From Littorina saxatilis (Eukaryota > Mollusca > Gastropoda > Littorinimorpha > Littorinidae), in assembly GCF_037325665.1 (NCBI RefSeq), contig NC_090255.1:32038504-32102503 (forward strand): DNA of 64,000 nt, written 5' to 3'. This document shows, piece by piece, positions 11,522 to 24,102 of the stretch. Every line of letters starts with the position of its first letter. Within the stretch, counting starts at the first letter, position 1. The position numbers and the translations under genes were made by a program. Under the pieces are notes generated by a model, which ran no database searches, had not been told where the DNA came from, and saw only the letters and a list, made by a program, of their open reading frames with translations.

Positions 11522-14500
11522 TTACTGTGAAGCCCCTCCCCCACCAAACAATTTGTGAAGAAGTGATTTGTTAGCAGCAAGAGAAAGAGCGCCAACAGCA
11601 TGATCACAATCTGGTCGATGAACGCTCTTTTTCGTTCGCTGCCTCACTCTCTTTGTTTTTCCGCCTTCACTTTCGGGGTCATGTTTCCGTTTCCTTGCCA
11701 GGATCTCCTCCTCTGTCTCTCGTTGCCTGATTATGAAGGTTTGCTTCTCGGCCACCTCTTCCCCTCTTTTAAGCTTTCGCTCATCCGTGTTTTTCATCGT
11801 CTTGCTTCTCTTGAAGTTTTCTTGGTGGAAGCTTGACTCTCGCTTGATCTGGAAACGCACAAGACATCCTCATTAACATAGCTTACATCTTTACTTTCTA
11901 AATCCTGAAATCAGTCTTTGTTGATGTGTTCGACACTTAGATTTAAGTGTATCTTGCCAATTTGTTTTTTAATCCTACCACCTGGGCAGCTACATGGTAT
12001 CTTCAGAGGTCTGTGCAGGAACAGCTGGACATGACAGTAACAATACCATGGTCTACTCCTGAATGTTGATAAGCTCTTTTCCACAGTTTAGTTCTGTAGT
12101 TAAGAAGCAGTCTTGTTCTGATGCTTTATCACCGACACACACACAGACACACTCTCTACCTGTTCCTCTCACACATGACAACGTAGACCGTTGAAACCCC
12201 TTTTCAACCACACCCTTTAAGATCTTGCTTTTTCAGCCTTCTGTTCATAACCTTTGTAAAATTAACCTCCATTTAATTTACTTCCTTTTTACATTTAGTC
12301 AAGTTATGACTAAATGTTTTAACATAGAGGGGGGAATCGAGACGAGGGTCGTGGTGTATGTGTGCGTGTGTCTGTGTGTGTAGAGCGATTCAGAGTAAAC
12401 TACTGGACCGATCTTTATGAAATTTGACATGAGAGTTCCTGGGTATGATAACCCCGGATTTTTTTTCTTTTTTTTTCGATAAATGTCTTTGATGACGTCA
12501 TATCCGGCTTTTTGTAAAAGTTGAGGCGGCACTGTCACACCCTCATTTTTCAATCAAATTGATTGAAATTTTGGCCAAGCAATCTTCGACGAAGGCCGGA
12601 CTTCGGTATTGCATTTCAGCTTGGTGGCTTAAAAATTAATTGATGACTTTGGTCATTAAAAATCTGAAAATTGTAAAAAAAATTAAAAAAAATTATAAAA
12701 CGATCCAAATTTACGTTCATCTTATTCTTCATCATTTCCTGATTCCAAAAACATATAAATATGTTATATTTGGATTAAAAACAAGCTCTGAAATTTAAAA
12801 ATATAAAAATTATGATCAAAATTAAATTTCCGAAATCAATTTAAAAACTTTCATCTAATTCCTTGTCGTTTCCTGATTCCAAAAACATATAGATATGATA
12901 TGTTTGGATTAAAAACACGCTCAGAAAGTTAAAACGAAGAGATGTGCAGTAAAGCGTGCTATGAAGCACAGAGCAATTACCGCTACCGCGCCAAACAGGC
13001 TCGTCACTTTCACTGCCTTTTGCACTAGCGGCGGACTACGTTCAGGTTCATTCTGTGAGTTCCACAGCTTGACTAAATGTAGTAATTTCGCCTAACGCTA
13101 CTTGTTAAGATTTGAGTTTCTCAGTTTTTTGGAGTTCTTACAAGGGGGAGGGGTCTATTGTTCAAGTGGAAATGTGCAAGCTTACCTGCGAGATTTCAGC
13201 TCGCAAACGCTGTTCGTGGACTGCTCGCTCGTAAGCCAGACGCTCATTCAGGTGTGCCCACTGGAACTTGGGCAGGTACTTGATGTTCCAAATGTCTGCC
13301 CACCAAGGATTCTTCCGCCTCCCACCAACCTGCAATCAATGAATAACATTCAACGCACATGCAAATAGGGACATACACACAAACACGCTCACAAGGGAGG
13401 ATGTGAGATGAGAGCAGATAGACAACTATGACACAGAGAACGTAAATCATAAACAAATCTGCTTGCAGTGTCAACAGCAGATAGAAGCAACTGGGATGTG
13501 GTCCCTCCATTTCCCATAACATCATAAACAATGAAGGATGATTTTTGAAATATAAATGTGAGAGGACAGCACGTTTCACCCTGCAGTCCAGACTGACGAT
13601 CTAACAGCGAACGACAAGAAGAAGAAGAAGAAATACAAATGTGAAGGTACCACCACAAGTCAAAAGTTTTAGACCAAAACAGTGAAGAAAGACAGAAGAA
13701 AAGACAAAGTAAGATCCCCCACCTTTTTCATTCTTTCAATATTAATATTAGCAAGCACTGCTAATCCAGTTTCGTCTACCTGTGTATTGTTGAGCAAAGC
13801 TGCAACTTCTTTGGCGACCTGCTTGTCATGAAACTCCACCCATCCCTCTGTGAAGACCTGCTTGTATTTCTGGAACGGTGCCTTCTCTGAACAAGCACAC
13901 AAAAAAGAAAATTGATACCAGGGACAAAGCATGCAGAATTAGCTTATAAATTAAATATAAATATTGTACACAAACACAAGGAACCTTCATAATATCGCAT
14001 ACGAGCACACAGCAAAATCGTCCATATCGATCGTGACGAAACGCTTGTACCATCATTTTTTTAAGGTCTTAAAACAGAGGTGTGACCAGGGTTTAACCTG
14101 GGAGAAAAAGGCAATGGGACATTTGTCCCCCTCAAACAAATTCCGATGGGACATAGTCGAAGGCAAGAAGCACCAAAGAGGCCTGTACGCGTTTTGAGCA
14201 AAGATGCAAAATGGTGCAATTTGAGAATTAGCCGCTATATCGTGTTATCTCTGTATTTGCGTGCGTGTGTGTGTTTAATCCGATGTAAAGTGTACATTTG
14301 ATGGCGCAGTGGTACGTAATCTCAATGCGCCCTTTGACAAACTGAAGGGAATTGTGATGGGACATTTTCAGATTTAATACGCCAATGGCGCACTAGTAAA
14401 TGAAACCCTGTGTGACTTATTGACAGTATCACAATGTAACCATTTATTTAAATTTAATGGTTAAAACTTTAGGCCCCCCCCCCCAAAAAATAGGTGTGGT

Positions 14501-16138
14501 TACGGTAACCCAACCTACCTTATTTTTAGGGGCCGACCCTATAACTTTTTAGTACATATATATATGTAAAAAAAAACCCAAAAAAAACACACAAGAAAAC
14601 GAGTGCAGAAAACGCAATGAAAGCGAAAGCTCTCGAGTCGCACACTTATTTCCCTGTCAAGTAGGTTTAATTTGTACACATTAGAAAAAAAAGTTTAAAA
14701 AAAAAAAGTGATTGCCTATACCTACCTACCCTATTTTTTTTGGCTATGTTACCTTAAAGGCATATGTACTCGATGACTATACACGCTAATTGCTTTACCA
14801 ACAGCTGGAGACATGCTAAATTAAGTTCCCTGCAAAATATTGTGGTCTAGGACCCCTTAAATGTTGAGATATGTTAATTTTCATTTTGATCTGGATCGTC
14901 CTATTTATAGATTTGGCAACACATGTAACGTTGATGCAAGGGAGCTAACACCGCGGCTTTGTTGACATCCTCACTTTTTCAGAGGCTAGAACAAGCTGTA
15001 ATGCATGTATTATGGTCCGCGCATGGTGACATATCGTCATTATATGGTCTTATGGTGCGTTTGACATCGATTATGGGCAAACTACACTTTGTAAACACGG
15101 GAGCGCGTACATATGCCTTTAACCACACCTATTTTTTTTTCCCCCATAGTTTCTTCAACTCATGATGCATCAAAAGAGCTAATTTTTTGTTAAATCTCAC
15201 TATAGCCATCTTGTCAGCATATTGTACCCCAATTTAGTTACTGCGGCGTGATATATATATATATAACAAACCTTTGGCCTGATTTATGTAATTAGGCGAC
15301 CTGACTAACTAATCCTCAAAACTGATACCAGTAAGTTCGTCACACGGTAGATTCGTCACCGGTCCCCGGTAATTTCGCCACAGTAACTTCGCCACAGTAG
15401 TCCGAGCGCGGCTGTTATGTAATGGTAATACAACCTTGCACCTCCCCCCCCCTCTTCCCCTCTCTCTCTATTGTTTATTCTCTCTCTCTCTCTCTCTCTT
15501 GAAAATGTGAATCTTGAATCTCTCCCACAATTCAAACATCTGAAAGCATAAGCTCTAAGCATAAACACCCGCCCACCCTGCCGGTAACTTCGTCACCCGT
15601 GACGAATCTACCGTGTGACGAACTTACTGGTAGGGCCTAGCCCTCAAAACTGATACCAAAATATCCTTTATCAAAACACAAGAAAAGTTAGCGAGATGCT
15701 TAGAAAAGAAATTTGAATTAATGCACAAGAACTTCCGTGAATTTACAACGCTAAAGTTCAAAAATACCCGGAGTTATATTTACCATCTGGCTGCAGAAAG
15801 ATGTTTCCAGTTTCTCCATATTTTGCCATCTCTTCTCGAAGACGTTTCACATTCATCGACTGAGGGATGCAACTCAAGTACACGACACCGCGTTTGGTTT
15901 TCTTCTTTCCTTTCTCTTTTGACTTGCCCGTTATTTTAGTTTTCTCGTCTCTATTCTTTAACTTTATGTCTCTTTCCTCCACGTTTGTAGTTTTGATTTC
16001 CGTTGTTTCCTCCGTCTCCGATTCCTCGAAGTTTGTGTCTTTTTCCTCCACGTTTGTAGTTTTTACTTCCGTTGTTTTCTCCGTCTCCGATTCCTCGAAG
16101 TTTGTTGAAGTTTCTTGATGTTCGTCGTCTGAATCCAT
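11522..16138 (-). CDS. ABT1: ABT1/ESF2-family RRM protein (activator of basal transcription 1; ribosome biogenesis)
   Basis: Four minus-strand exons in continuous phase: 16138-15784 (ATG at 16138, strong context AACAAAATGG), 13886-13780, 13329-13186 and 11848-11522 (TAA). CDS 933 nt, 310 aa; human ABT1 is about 272 aa. Family landmarks run in order: an acidic N-terminus, GVVYLSCIPQSMNVKRLREE and GETGNIFLQPD (first half of the RRM), FTEGWVEFHDKQVAKEVAA (second half), then WWADIWNIKYLPKFQWAHLN with ERLAYERAVHEQRLRAEISQ, and the C-terminal NKSLLHKLFGGG, which corresponds to the SNKGLLARIFG end of the vertebrate protein. By family knowledge it is a nucleolar factor needed for early pre-rRNA processing (yeast Esf2 stimulates the Dbp8 helicase) and was also reported to bind TBP. 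The N-terminal acidic region contains a direct duplication that probably explains the extra length. Intron 1 and intron 3 carry mobile elements. Confidence 0.95.
12291..13106 (+). mobile_element. Helentron-like non-autonomous element, family 3, copy A
   Basis: Full-length copy (816 bp) in ABT1 intron 3. It starts ACATTTAGTCAAG directly after a T run, then GAGGGGGGAATCGAGACGAG, a GT microsatellite, an AT-rich middle, the inverse CTTGACTAAATGT, a TCGC/GCGA-type stem (here slightly decayed), and ends CTTGTT. Other copies are at 17884, 25397, 26350, 32339, 33134 and 33783. Confidence 0.8.
14472..15145. mobile_element. Harbinger-like MITE (GGTCTGTTTACGGTAAC family), copy 2, interrupted
   Basis: Left arm TAGGTGTGGTTACGGTAACC and right-arm pieces GGCTATGTTACC / CCACACCTATTTTT form the inverted repeat. 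A 361-bp TTAA MITE sits in the right arm. The left flank TTA (14469-14471) is kept; the right edge is diverged. It lies in ABT1 intron 1. Confidence 0.65.
14758..15118. mobile_element. TTAA-targeted MITE, copy 1
   Basis: Inverted ends AGGCATATGTAC / GTACATATGCCT flanked by TTAA (14754-14757 and 15119-15122). 361 bp, the same length as the copy at 33937-34297, with only a few substitutions. The TTAA target is typical of piggyBac-type elements, though the terminal bases are not the usual CCY. Confidence 0.8.
15328..15630. mobile_element. MITE with a perfect 32-bp terminal inverted repeat
   Basis: 15328-15359 (starts CCAGTAAGTTCGTCACACGG) is the exact reverse complement of 15599-15630. Inside are further TTCGCCAC/TTCGTCAC motifs and a (TC)n tract. 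A 17-bp direct repeat CCTCAAAACTGATACCA flanks it (15314-15330 and 15642-15658); the right copy is 11 bp away from the TIR. It lies in ABT1 intron 1. Confidence 0.8.
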
Positions 16139-16610
16139 TTTGTTGTGTGGAGTGGAACCCAAAACAACGTGTTGTGAAAGTACTGTCGTTGGAGTAGTTT
16201 CCCTTGAGTTTCCGGCTTTGTGCCAGACTGAGAGCAGAAATGAAACTCAATATCTATAACGCATCTATCAGCCTACTTTTCTTCACACACAGAGAAAAGG
16301 GGACACACTTTTTTATATAAATAGCTGTGTATTATAATTACACCTTTTTTTCCCTGCCATATGAGGTCATGACACTTTTGAAATATTTTCTTTGCATGCA
16401 TTCCTGTTGAAAGACACAAATCAACCCACGTGCCGATGTCTTTTGATAACATATATTCAAATAGAAAAACAACAGTTTAACAGCTTACGCCGTGAAATGT
16501 TAATCCGCATTATTAACAACAACATAAGCAAAAGAGAGAACAGAAACAGTCATTTTACCAAATGATGGAGCATTGTGATTATATTATAATAATCGTGCAC
16601 ATGATTTCAT
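16139..16610. promoter_or_regulatory. Upstream region of the ABT1-like gene
   Basis: About 470 bp between the ABT1 start and the tRNA-Tyr gene. It must hold the 5' UTR and promoter of the minus-strand gene and the upstream flank of the tRNA. A TATATAAATA stretch near 16315 is AT-rich, but I cannot assign it a role. No other gene seen. Confidence 0.35.
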
Positions 16611-16700
16611 CCCGTGATAGCTCAGTTGGTAGAGCGGAGGACTGTAGAGGCAAAGTCGCAAGCGATCCTTAGGTCACTGGTTCGAATCCGGTTCGCGGGA
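16611..16700 (+). tRNA. trnY-GUA: tRNA-Tyr (anticodon GUA) with a 17-nt intron
   Basis: Exons 16611-16647 and 16665-16700 give a 73-nt mature tRNA; the intron is 16648-16664, directly 3' of position 37 as is usual for nuclear tRNA-Tyr. The acceptor stem CCCGTGA pairs with TCGCGGG (one G-T), with discriminator A at 16700. The A box (TAGCTCAGTTGG) and B box (GGTTCGAATCC) are intact. Anticodon GTA is at 16644-16646. Unlike the tRNA-like SINE heads elsewhere in the window, all stems close and no SINE body follows. Confidence 0.96.
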
Positions 16701-16705
16701 TGCTA

Positions 16706-16713
16706 TTTTTTTT
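16706..16713 (+). terminator. Pol III terminator of tRNA-Tyr
   Basis: A run of eight T residues begins 5 nt after the tRNA 3' end, the standard RNA polymerase III stop signal. Confidence 0.85.
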
Positions 16714-17286
16714 CCCGCTCGCCTTTTCTTCCTGCTATTTGTTATGCTCCTATACCAAAGAATATAATTAGATAATTATGTCGTTCATTTTTTGTTGAAT
16801 GTGATTTTGTTTTATTTCATCAATGTTATCATGAATTAATGACTAAATGTATCTGTTTGTTCGACGATAATTGCCACATTTTGAATCTCAGAATTAAGTG
16901 GATGTGGTGTCAAGCAATTTAGTGCCTCGCCTGAACCCAAAAGTAGGTATAACCAACTGTTTTTTTCAAATTAGTCATGCATTGATTTTTGTTAAATCTG
17001 CACTCTAAAACTATCTTTTTGAAGTTGACATTCATTCAAATAAAAAGGAATAATGGCCTTTTTAAAAAATAAATTAGATTTTTTTTTTTAAAGAGAGGTA
17101 GTGCACCACGAAAAGAGTGTTCGCTCAAAACAGGGACACGCCTTTTTCTAGAAAAAAAAGGTACACTTCATGAAAGAAAGTTGTAAAGAAAGTTTGACAC
17201 AATGAATGATTCGTGATCAGGAAAACTGTGAAGTGCACCAAATTTCTTTCAATGTGTCTAGTTTTCAAAATGGTTCTTTTTGATAT
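16714..17286. other. AT-rich spacer without a recognised feature
   Basis: Follows the tRNA terminator. I see no coding signal, RNA gene or known repeat; several A/T runs only. Confidence 0.5.
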
Positions 17287-17302
17287 CAGGGGCGGATTAG
17301 GA

Positions 17303-17340
<38 letters not shown>

Positions 17341-17631
17341 GGGGGGGGGGGGCCCCCCCCCGGCTGTCAAGAAAAAAAAGAAAAAAATTAATACTAACGT
17401 TAAAAGAATAATGAGTGGCTGCTGACACCAGTTGATCATGTTTAAAATCAAGGATAAGCCATAAGTTGTTCATAAAATAGCTAAACCTCTTCAGCTTCTG
17501 GGGGGGGGGGGGGGGGCGAAGCCCCCCACACCCCCCCAACGGGGCCTTGCCCATGTACCCCACAAGGGATCAACCCCTAGACCCCAGGTTGTAACCCCCC
17601 CCCCCCCTCTGGCTTAACTGCTCCGCCCCTG
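17287..17631. mobile_element. MITE with CAGGGGCGGA termini and long G/C runs
   Basis: Ends CAGGGGCGGA (17287-17296) and TCCGCCCCTG (17622-17631) are inverted. The interior has G runs over 17303-17352, a C run at 17353-17361, a G run near 17500 and a C run near 17598. The open frames inside are low-complexity artefacts. No target duplication is clear. Confidence 0.6.
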
Positions 17632-17645
17632 AATATGATCACAGA

Positions 17646-17883
17646 CGGGCCCTGTGGCGGGGTGGTAAGACGTCGGCCGCTTAATAGGAAGGTCGAGGGT
17701 TCGAATCCCGGCCGCGGCCGCCTGGTGGGTTAAGTGTGGAGATTTTTCCGATCTCCCAGGTCAACTTATGTGCAGACCTGCTAGTGGCTTATCCCAAGTG
17801 CGCACGGAAAAGATCCTGTAATCCATGTCAGAGTTCGGTGGGTTATAGAAACACGACTCAAAATACCCAGCAAGCTTCCTCCG
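17646..17883 (+). mobile_element. Mosaic tRNA-derived SINE, head C and body B, 3' truncated
   Basis: Head GGCGGGGTGGTAAGACGTCG with B box GGTTCGAATCCC, then part of body B (GATCCTGTAATCCATGTCAG). It lacks the middle of the body and stops abruptly where a family-3 Helentron-like fragment begins. Same head as the intact copy at 39011-39371. Confidence 0.8.
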
Positions 17884-18486
17884 ACTGTCATGCTCTCATT
17901 TTTCAACCAAATTGGTTGAAATTTTGGTCAAGTAATCTTCGACGAAGCCCGGACTTTGGTATTGCATTTCAGCTTGAAGGCTTAAAAATTAATTAATGAG
18001 TTTGCTCATTAAAGTTGTCATTAAAATCGAATTTTCGCAGACAGATTTAAAATTGATTGCATCGTTTTCTTCATCACATTCTGAATCTAAAAATATATAC
18101 ATATGTCATGTTTACTTTTAAAATGTGATCACAATTAACGAAAATAGATCAATTAATCTTACGATTAAAATAGAAGAAATTGATCCAAAAAAGATTTCAT
18201 CTTATTCTTTATCATTTCCTGATTCCAAAAACATATAGATATGATAGGTTGTATTCAAAACAAGCTCAGAAAGTTCACAAGAATACAGAAAAGCGCGCTT
18301 TCCTGCTTAGCACAATACGCTACCGCGCTAATCTGGCGTGTCAATATCACTACGTTTTGCACGTGGGAGGTAAGCGATTTCCTTCACGCGGGGATTGACG
18401 AAGCTGTACTGTCTTGGTGAAAAAATACAGTGCGTTCAGTTTCATCCCGTGAGTTCGACAGCTAATTTCGCCTTACGCGACTTGTT
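17884..18486 (+). mobile_element. Helentron-like element, family 3, 5'-truncated copy B
   Basis: Begins inside the family at the CACTGTCACACCCTCATTTT equivalent and runs to the 3' stem-loop TCGCcttacGCGA and CTTGTT at 18481-18486. The ends of this copy are more diverged than those of the others. Confidence 0.75.
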
Positions 18487-19213
18487 AATACATTTAACGT
18501 GGTTTGCTTTCGCTGATGAAGAAGAGATTGATATAAATAAAATGAATTAATATATGAAACTAAAAAAATCAAAAAAATCAACAACAAGATATTAGACGTA
18601 GCAGCCAAATTGACACCCGGTCGTTTCAGAAATGTATTATTATAGCACTCAAGGCCATCTGTCCAAGGGAGAAAACCATAGGCGATATCGTTCGCTGTTT
18701 GCCATTGATTACCTCCCCTGTTCAGAGTTCGCGACAAATCGCATGGCAATGATCAAAGATCAAGATACTGAAGAGAGATTTTTGGCTCACGTAAGTGTAG
18801 CCTATGCGATCGTAATTTTGTCTGTCTGTGCGTGCGTGCGTTTTAGTTTTGGCACTAGCAATCGGTCAGGAAGTGAGCCAAAACTAAAAATTAGTAATTA
18901 ACAGGTGAAAGTTAGTAATTTTCCCGGAAAAATTAGTCATTTTCCCGGGAAAATTAGTCATTAACACGTGAAAATGGTAATTATCAAGGAAAATTACTAA
19001 TTTTTCCTTGATAATTACAATTATGAGGTTTTGGCACTAGTAAGCCGTCATACAGGAGACTACAATAGAAAGATTTCCGCCAGTTATCTCTCTTTGAGGT
19101 TTTGGGTGCTTAGAGAGTACCGTGCCCCTTGCCGGGGCATAAAACATCGAGGTCACAAGCAGGGTCAAGGGGAAGGTCGCTGGGCGGACAGGAGTTCGTC
19201 AGGGGAGTAACAT
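18487..19213. other. Spacer with an AATTAGTAATT-type palindromic repeat (18845-19040)
   Basis: 18845-18866 and 19028-19046 share the direct motif TTTTGGCACTAG. Between them are repeated AAAATTAGTCATT units and an inverted repeat AAATTACTAATTTTTCC. This is probably a short non-autonomous element. The rest shows nothing I recognise. Confidence 0.45.
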
Positions 19214-22200
19214 TTAAGGGAAGACACGGCACCTCAATTTTCACTAAAATCATGATTTTTGTGATGTTGTGATTATGCCTGATTTTGACTCATGAACACC
19301 CCTTCTAACAGCTCCAAACACTATTTTGCTCTAAAACTGGTGCCAAATGTATGAATTTAGCCAATACAAATGTGTACCGAAGCTTGTTGGCGTTTATTTT
19401 GTGCAATATTTGCTAAAATAACCTTTTTTTGACACTTTACAACACCACAATTCGCTCGAGGAATCGCCTCGCGTAGCAGACGAAAGAAAAGCCCGAAGTT
19501 TCCCGAACCGTTTCAACGAACTGACGTCACTGCCGGAAACTGCCATAAACGGCTTCGCGCGGTTTTTCCAACGCAGACGACGATACGAAATATTCCAAAT
19601 AAGGGAGAAGCCTACTACGACTTGAAGATTAACCAATCAGAAAACCGGCATGCTTTTGTATGAATGGCATTCCTACCCACAATGCAACAGTTTCGTTCCG
19701 ACAATGCAATGCGGTTTCCTCTTGTGGATGATGTCAACAAACACAACAAAGCGAAAGTTGAACATCGAGTGAGCGTAGAAAAAGTTGTTTGCCATCGCTA
19801 TTTTTGTGTTCTGATAGTGAATTTTGTATCAGACTGACTGTAAAATGCCAAGAGCAAAGGGAGGGAAGAGGAGACTGCAAGCGGTAAAAGCAGCAGCGGT
19901 CAAAAAGACGAAGCAAGTCGAGCGATAGGGGACTGTCGAAATGCAGCGACCCGCAGTCGAAGTGTGCGTTTCGAAGAAAACATGAGGCTATGAATGCTGA
20001 CGAAGATCTTGCCGACGAACGCATGTGTTACAGCTTACTCGACTACCGACTGATCTTACATGTCCCGTATGCAAGGAGACTGGTCTCTCGATAACTGTGA
20101 GTGAAGGAGAAAACGCTGGCTTCGCCTCTCAGCTGCTACTGACGTGCGATGGTTGTGGCGATTATGAGAAAAAGATGTCAATTGTCATCACCTCGAATGC
20201 AGGACAGTGATAGCAAAAACATTGCTTTTGAAGTAAATCCAATGATGGTACTGTTCAGTCACGAGGTGGGAGGGAGCTACGCTGTTCTAGAGACTTTCAG
20301 TGCAGTGGTGGGAATACCAGCCATGCATCTGAAAACCTACCAGCGACATGACAAGAAAGTGACAGGTTGGTGTCTTGCTGTACTCTCTTTATCCAACTTA
20401 CTTGCTCACTGTGGAAAATAATTTTTTGTAAAAGATGAAAAAATATCCACTGGTTGAGAGTTTATTTACTTCATTGTTTATTTCATGTAAGAACTAAGCT
20501 ATGTAAACAAACTTGTACAGAGAAAAGTAGAAGTATCTTTATAATAAAAAGACCAAACAATACTGTAATGTAAAGATCTCAGTTTCTGTTCTGTCGTCTG
20601 TCTTCTTCTTTGTTCTGTGTTTTGTGCCTGAGGAAAACTCTAGAATGGTCGAAAGTTTGTTACATTTGTCAAACATGTGAGTAAAGTATTTTGGGGTATT
20701 TTTATTTTTCGCTCTCTCACGCGCAGTCACCATTGTTCTGCTATCTTTGTTATGTAACCAGTATTAGTATTAATACTTGTAGTAGTAGTAGAATTTCTCT
20801 CTAAGTTATAAAAGTGTGTAAACCCTACTTAGGTTTGAAATGAAGAGTAATTGTTGTGCCCCCGCTTTTAGTTTGAACCTGTCGATATATGTACATGTAT
20901 TTATGGGATGTATTTATGTGTTTCTAGCTGCTGAAGTGGAAGCTGGGTCCGCCATGCTGACGCTGCTTCTGCTGTCAATGCCCGTTGGCGCCAAAAAGGA
21001 GTATGCGGGACAGCGTCGTCTGAATGTTCGGGCTGAGGAAGCACGAGATGGCAATGTGTATGGAGGGGGAGAACATTGAACATTACACTACATCAGGATG
21101 ACCAGGGACAACAGTGATCAGGATGTTGTGTGTGTTCAGTGACTGGAAGAAAGGACATTTTTTCTTCATAAATCACATCAGTGTCTTTTGGTGACTGTAT
21201 TTCGTACAGGAGTTGTTCTACAAAGCTGTGTACCAGGAGAGGGTCATGACTTTAGAGTTAGATTTAGGAATGTTTCTCTTGCTTCTCGAATGATATAATT
21301 ATAAGGATATCAACACACTGCAAATTGACCAAAGAGATAATGATAATAAAATCAAGAAGATTGTTAGGTTGGTTAGTGTTTTGTATAAAAGCAAACACAG
21401 AAAATGACGTCAAAAATTGCGGGTTTTTTGTGACATGCTTAGCCTACATCTTGTTTTTAGGTATCCGTGTGGCTGCTAATGAAATGCAACCATGAACCCC
21501 CCGCCCCCCGATATACATCTTCGTTGTGTTTTGTGCTAATGTTACATATATGCACTTAGCTGTTTTCCCCTACTCATGTTTACAGTGTGCATTTGGAATG
21601 TTAAATAACGATTTCCTACATAACATTTGGTTTAAAATTTGGGTTGTTTAATAATTTCTACGTAACATTTGGTTTATAAAACCAACCGTGAACTACGTGA
21701 ACACGAATATATGCGACTCGGTATTTTATCAGGCACTACTGATGTGTAGTGAATGCGTAAGAATGTGCGCCTTGTCAATTCGATTCGATTTGAATGTGAT
21801 TTTGCCTTTCGCGGGTCGCCACTAAGCTTCGTTTATATTTTTTCTTGTTACGCTGGATTGTTAAAAATTACATTTGTCACTTAGCAGCGCATGAAACTTG
21901 GTGTTTCTTTTGCATGTAATGTTCTTCAACATCGCTGAAAGGTTTTTCCATGAAAACAATTCTGTCAACTTTTTGAACGCAGCAGGCGTGGAGCGTTTTA
22001 TGAGTCGTTACCAATGAGGGACGAATGTTACGTAGGCAACCTTTCGCGACTCTTCGCTCTAAAAGTGAATATTTTTCCAAACGTTCGACATTTTATTGTT
22101 TTATTTTGTGATATACGTGCTCAGTGTCTCTTTTTCAAGTCTTGGGCTATTCTTTGTAGCCTAGTCCTGTTCCAGTTGTAAGAGTTAAGGTAAAAAAAAA

Positions 22201-23226
22201 CTGTTGAGTTTTCATCAAGATTTGAACACACTCGATCGACTAGTTTTTTTCTTTCGGAAAACGATTAATCGAAGAAAATCAGAATGGGAAGCAAATAAAG
22301 CTTGTTACTATTATACTATGGCTTTTTGTTATCTGTCTCGTGTGTTTGGACAACATGTAAGGTAAAACATGTGTGATGTTACACACCTTTCCGACCACCC
22401 CTCGTACCCAAAAAAAGCATAAACGTATCTTTTGTTTAGCATGGCACCGTGGCATATGTCTATATCTGTCACATAAACCATAAAAACAAGCTATTCATAC
22501 ACTTTCAATTTTCACGATGTATGTCACACTTTTGGTACACAGCTTTATGGAATGACCCACAGGTATACATCATATTTGAAGCAGCAGGACACGTTACAGT
22601 AGGATGGGATTACTGATGTGCTGTGGGTGAACTGTTAGGTCCATACCAATCACTCTCCAGTAGTATCTAGCCTAATGGAGACACAAATCTGAAATAAGAA
22701 ACTGTTCTTTACTTCTTTGCCTGTTTTCTCTGTTATGCGTTTTGTATTGTTGTGACACACTCAAAACCCTAAGGGTTTGCAAGGAATAAAGCTAGAGCCT
22801 TGAAAGTCTGCAGTGTGTTTTTTAACATAATTCCCCTCATATTTACGTTTGGATGTGCAATTATGACTAATACTTTTTGTTTTCTGTCAATCTAAAAAAA
22901 AAACAATGAAAAATAAAGGTTTCTTTTTTTTTTAAATACTTTGGTACAAGATAACAACGAGTCAAAACGTAAATATATAGATATATAGTTTACTAACAAA
23001 ATGCAAAAAACAGAATTGATTTATCTGAAACCGTTTTTGAGTTATAAGATTTTTTGTTTTTTGTTCTGTGGCCATCTTGAATCGTTTCCATGGTTACCAA
23101 GACCGTTAAACGTGTAACAAGACATGTTTTCTGTATTTCAGCCCAGGCACATTCAAACCCCCTTAAGTAATTCAACACAGTTCATAACGATTTTGATCTA
23201 AAATTTGCTAGCCTGTCTGGCCTTAA
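19214..23226 (+). mobile_element. Decayed MULE-type DNA transposon (candidate borders)
   Basis: Contains a transposase remnant at 19845-21079. Candidate ends are imperfect inverted repeats: TTAAGGGAAGACACGG (19214 onward) and the complement of GCCTGTCTGGCCTTAA (23211-23226), alignable for about 50 bp at roughly two-thirds identity. No 8-9 bp target duplication is evident, so the borders are tentative. 21080-23170 holds no further coding region that I can see; AATAAA hexamers occur near 21346 and 22786. Confidence 0.45.
19845..21079 (+). pseudogene. Mutator-like transposase N-terminal remnant
   Basis: An ATG at 19845 opens MPRAKGGKRRLQAVKAAAVK. A zinc-ribbon-like CPVC...CDGCG segment follows (about 20055-20160), then NIAFEVNPMMVLFSHEVGGS and FSAVVGIPAMHLKTYQRHDK, matching from memory the start of the Mutator-like transposase domain common in molluscan genomes. 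The frame is broken: a stop after about 27 codons and a shift near 20160-20200. A GT donor at 20366 and an AG acceptor at 20926-20927 join in phase to AAEVEAGSAM and a stop at 21077-21079. The catalytic core is absent, so this is an inactive, internally deleted copy. Confidence 0.72.
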
Positions 23227-23601
23227 GTACGAAATGTTTACTCGGAACTCACCTGTCGTGGGGAGTAATTTTCTCGTGTAATGGGGGGGAGTACTTTTTT
23301 TTTTGTAAAGGGAGTAATATTTCCGTACGAAATTTTTACTCCGGAGTAAAAATCTCCTGGGAGTAATTTTCTCGTGTTACACCGGCGTTGTGCCTTTGAC
23401 CTCACCGTCCCACGGACAACCGCGGACAGACTCCCCTTTGGGGCCCTGCACAGGATGAAGTGAACTTTTCTTCTTCCTAAATTCTCTGTGTTGTGGACAG
23501 GTGGCGCAAGAAGTTTTGGAACGGGACGTCAGTTTTGATCATTGCTCGACGCGTAAGACTCGCATTCTCACAGCAACTTGACATAACAATGGATAGTCTA
23601 C

Positions 23602-24040
<439 letters not shown>

Positions 24041-24059
24041 ATGACTGGTATTTCTAGTC

Positions 24060-24064
<5 letters not shown>

Positions 24065-24102
<38 letters not shown>

